Part shown: positions 63,038 through 64,000 of the stretch, in pieces
Numbering within the stretch: position 1 is the stretch's first letter
How the letters are laid out: every line of letters begins with the position of its first letter
NCBI GenBank assembly: GCA_002479485.1
Contig: DLNM01000067.1
Coordinates: 32,050-96,049 of the forward strand
Length of the DNA stretch: 64,000 bases
Direction of reading: 5' to 3'
Source: Firmicutes bacterium UBA7510
Lineage (GTDB): Bacteria > Bacillota > Clostridia > Tissierellales > Sedimentibacteraceae
Notes under the pieces: generated by a model
Databases searched by the model: none
The model's input: the letters and a program-made list of their open reading frames with translations, nothing else
What the model was told of the DNA's origin: nothing
Position numbers and translations under genes: made by a program

Positions 63038-63940
63038 ATGCAGATTAATGTAAATAATATTTGCAAGTCATTTGGTGATAAAAAGGTACTGGAAAATATT
63101 TCTTTATCTTGTGAAAGCGGTAAAGCACTTGGTTTGCTAGGTAGAAACGGTGCTGGTAAAACAACAACTATACGTATAATTATGGGTGTATTTCCAGCTG
63201 ATAGTGGAGAGGTTTTATTAGATGGTAAGCCTATAAACAGAAAAAAAGTTAAAATAGGTTATTTGCCAGAAGAAAGAGGTTTATATCCTAAAAAAATAGT
63301 AATGGAGCAGCTTATATATTTAGCTGAGCTAAAAGGTCTAAAAGCTAGCGAGGCTAAGAAATCAGCAAAGGAACTATTAGAGAAGCTAGAAATGACAGAG
63401 TATGAAAATAAGAGACTCGATACCTTGTCAAAGGGCAATCAACAAAAAATCCAACTTGTAGCAACACTAACTTGCGATCCAGACATTGTAATATTAGATG
63501 AGCCATTTTCAGGACTTGACCCAGTTAATGCTATGTTGTTAAAGGATACTGTTAAAGAACTTATAGCTAGAGGAAAAGTAGTAATCTTTTCTAGCCATCA
63601 AATGAACTACGTAGAAGAGTTTTGTAATGATATTGCAATTCTTAACCAGGGTAAAATAGTTAAAGCTGGAAACATAAATCAAATTAAAAAATCATATGAT
63701 AGAAATAAAATTGTAGTATCTAGTACTCAAATAGATAAGATTAAAATATTTGCTGATAACAATCTACATAATATTGTAGCAAATACTCAAATAAACAAGG
63801 ATATGCTGTTAATTGAGCTTATAAATGCTAATATGAAGAATAATCTGATGAATTCACTTGCTGGGGAGAATTTTGATATTGATAAGTTTTATGTATATGA
63901 GCCATCATTAAACGATATTTTTGTTGAATATACAGAGTAA
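63038..63940 (+). CDS. NatA/CcmA-type ABC exporter ATPase
   Basis: The 300-residue ATPase has Walker A LGRNGAGKTTT near 38, a signature LSKGNQQKI (variant of LSGGQ, usual in NatA), Walker B PDIVILDEPFSGLDP and histidine in SSHQMNYVEE. The C-terminal 80 residues follow the NatA pattern (FYVYEPSLNDIFVEYTE). The permease partner, expected next, must lie beyond the window edge, after a hairpin repeat. Controlled by PadR, it is likely part of a drug or ion stress response. Confidence 0.9.
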   Translation: MQINVNNICKSFGDKKVLENISLSCESGKALGLLGRNGAGKTTTIRIIMGVFPADSGEVLLDGKPINRKKVKIGYLPEERGLYPKKIVMEQLIYLAELKGLKASEAKKSAKELLEKLEMTEYENKRLDTLSKGNQQKIQLVATLTCDPDIVILDEPFSGLDPVNAMLLKDTVKELIARGKVVIFSSHQMNYVEEFCNDIAILNQGKIVKAGNINQIKKSYDRNKIVVSSTQIDKIKIFADNNLHNIVANTQINKDMLLIELINANMKNNLMNSLAGENFDIDKFYVYEPSLNDIFVEYTE

Positions 63941-63945
63941 AAATT

Positions 63946-64000
63946 TTTTCTTCACTCTGTGAAGAAAAGCTTTTTACTCTATGGAAGAATCAAAAAACGA
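63946..64000 (+). repeat. Hairpin repeat, copy R4, cut by the window edge
   Basis: TTCTTCAC-TCT-GTGAAGAA is followed by CTTTTTACTCTATGGAAGAATC and AAAAAACGA. The second half is nearly base-for-base the same as the minus strand at 34.1 kb (copy R3), and GTGAAGAAAAG...CTCTAT matches the minus strand at 32.3 kb (copy R2). The element starts about six bases after the ATPase stop codon. Confidence 0.65.

Noticed and set aside
1..64000. CRISPR array, tRNA, rRNA, insertion sequence or prophage
   Set aside because: No regular direct-repeat array, clover-leaf gene, transposase or phage gene was found; the only repeats are the short hairpin family and the duplicated transport cassette.

Overview
The window is AT-rich, densely coding DNA from a low-GC, Gram-positive anaerobe, most likely a member of the Clostridia or Tissierellia. 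The pointers are a vitamin B12-dependent (class II) ribonucleotide reductase, an SLH-anchored surface protease, AgrC/AgrA-like two-component pairs, the Firmicute block yybS-gdpP-rplI-dnaB, a Gram-positive-type Tad pilus locus without a secretin, strong AGGAGG ribosome binding sites and frequent TTG/GTG starts. No rRNA, tRNA, CRISPR array, transposase or phage gene was seen.

Layout. 1-3.1 kb: tail of an unknown gene, then nrdJ behind a promoter carrying two NrdR-box-like palindromes, and a small Gly-Pro-Phe-rich protein. 3.2-8.6 kb: a secreted M16C metalloprotease with SLH repeats, a SEC-C protein and purD. 8.9-27.2 kb: two tandem copies of an unusual six-component cassette (substrate-binding lipoprotein, MalK-type ATPase, two MalF/MalG-type permeases, a HlyD/MacA-like adaptor and a four-helix membrane protein). 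The second copy has two lipoproteins. A nitroreductase gene and a LytTR response regulator/GHKL kinase pair lie between the copies. 27.2-30.3 kb: a GH65 disaccharide phosphorylase and beta-phosphoglucomutase on their own promoter. 30.3-32.3 kb: an unrecognised 653-residue protein. 32.5-42.6 kb (minus strand): purL-purE-purC-purF-purM-purN-purH behind a promoter and a guanine-type riboswitch with a shortened P3 helix. 42.8-44.2 kb: a CtpA-type protease. 44.3-49.3 kb: yybS-gdpP-rplI-dnaB. 49.3-49.9 kb: a frameshifted transglutaminase-like gene. 50.1-60.2 kb: a Tad/Flp pilus locus with two Flp pilins, three TadE-like proteins, CpaB, TadZ, TadA, TadB, TadC, a DUF192 protein and a long coiled-coil protein with a DivIVA-like start, followed by a second GHKL/LytTR pair. 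62.0-64 kb: a PadR repressor with its operators, a DUF2812 protein and a NatA-type ABC ATPase.

How the genes work together. The carbohydrate region reads as import of an oligosaccharide, phosphorolysis by the GH65 enzyme to a hexose plus beta-glucose 1-phosphate, and conversion to glucose 6-phosphate by PgmB. The two-component pair between the cassettes is the obvious candidate regulator. The adaptor and four-helix subunits, present in both copies, are not part of any sugar importer I know, and this is my leading candidate for an undescribed system. The purine operon should be shut down by guanine, while purD is transcribed separately from its own promoter. A family of short hairpin repeats is scattered through the window at about 0.2, 13.1, 32.3, 34.1 and 64.0 kb. 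All functional calls come from reading translations and motifs by eye; no database search was possible.
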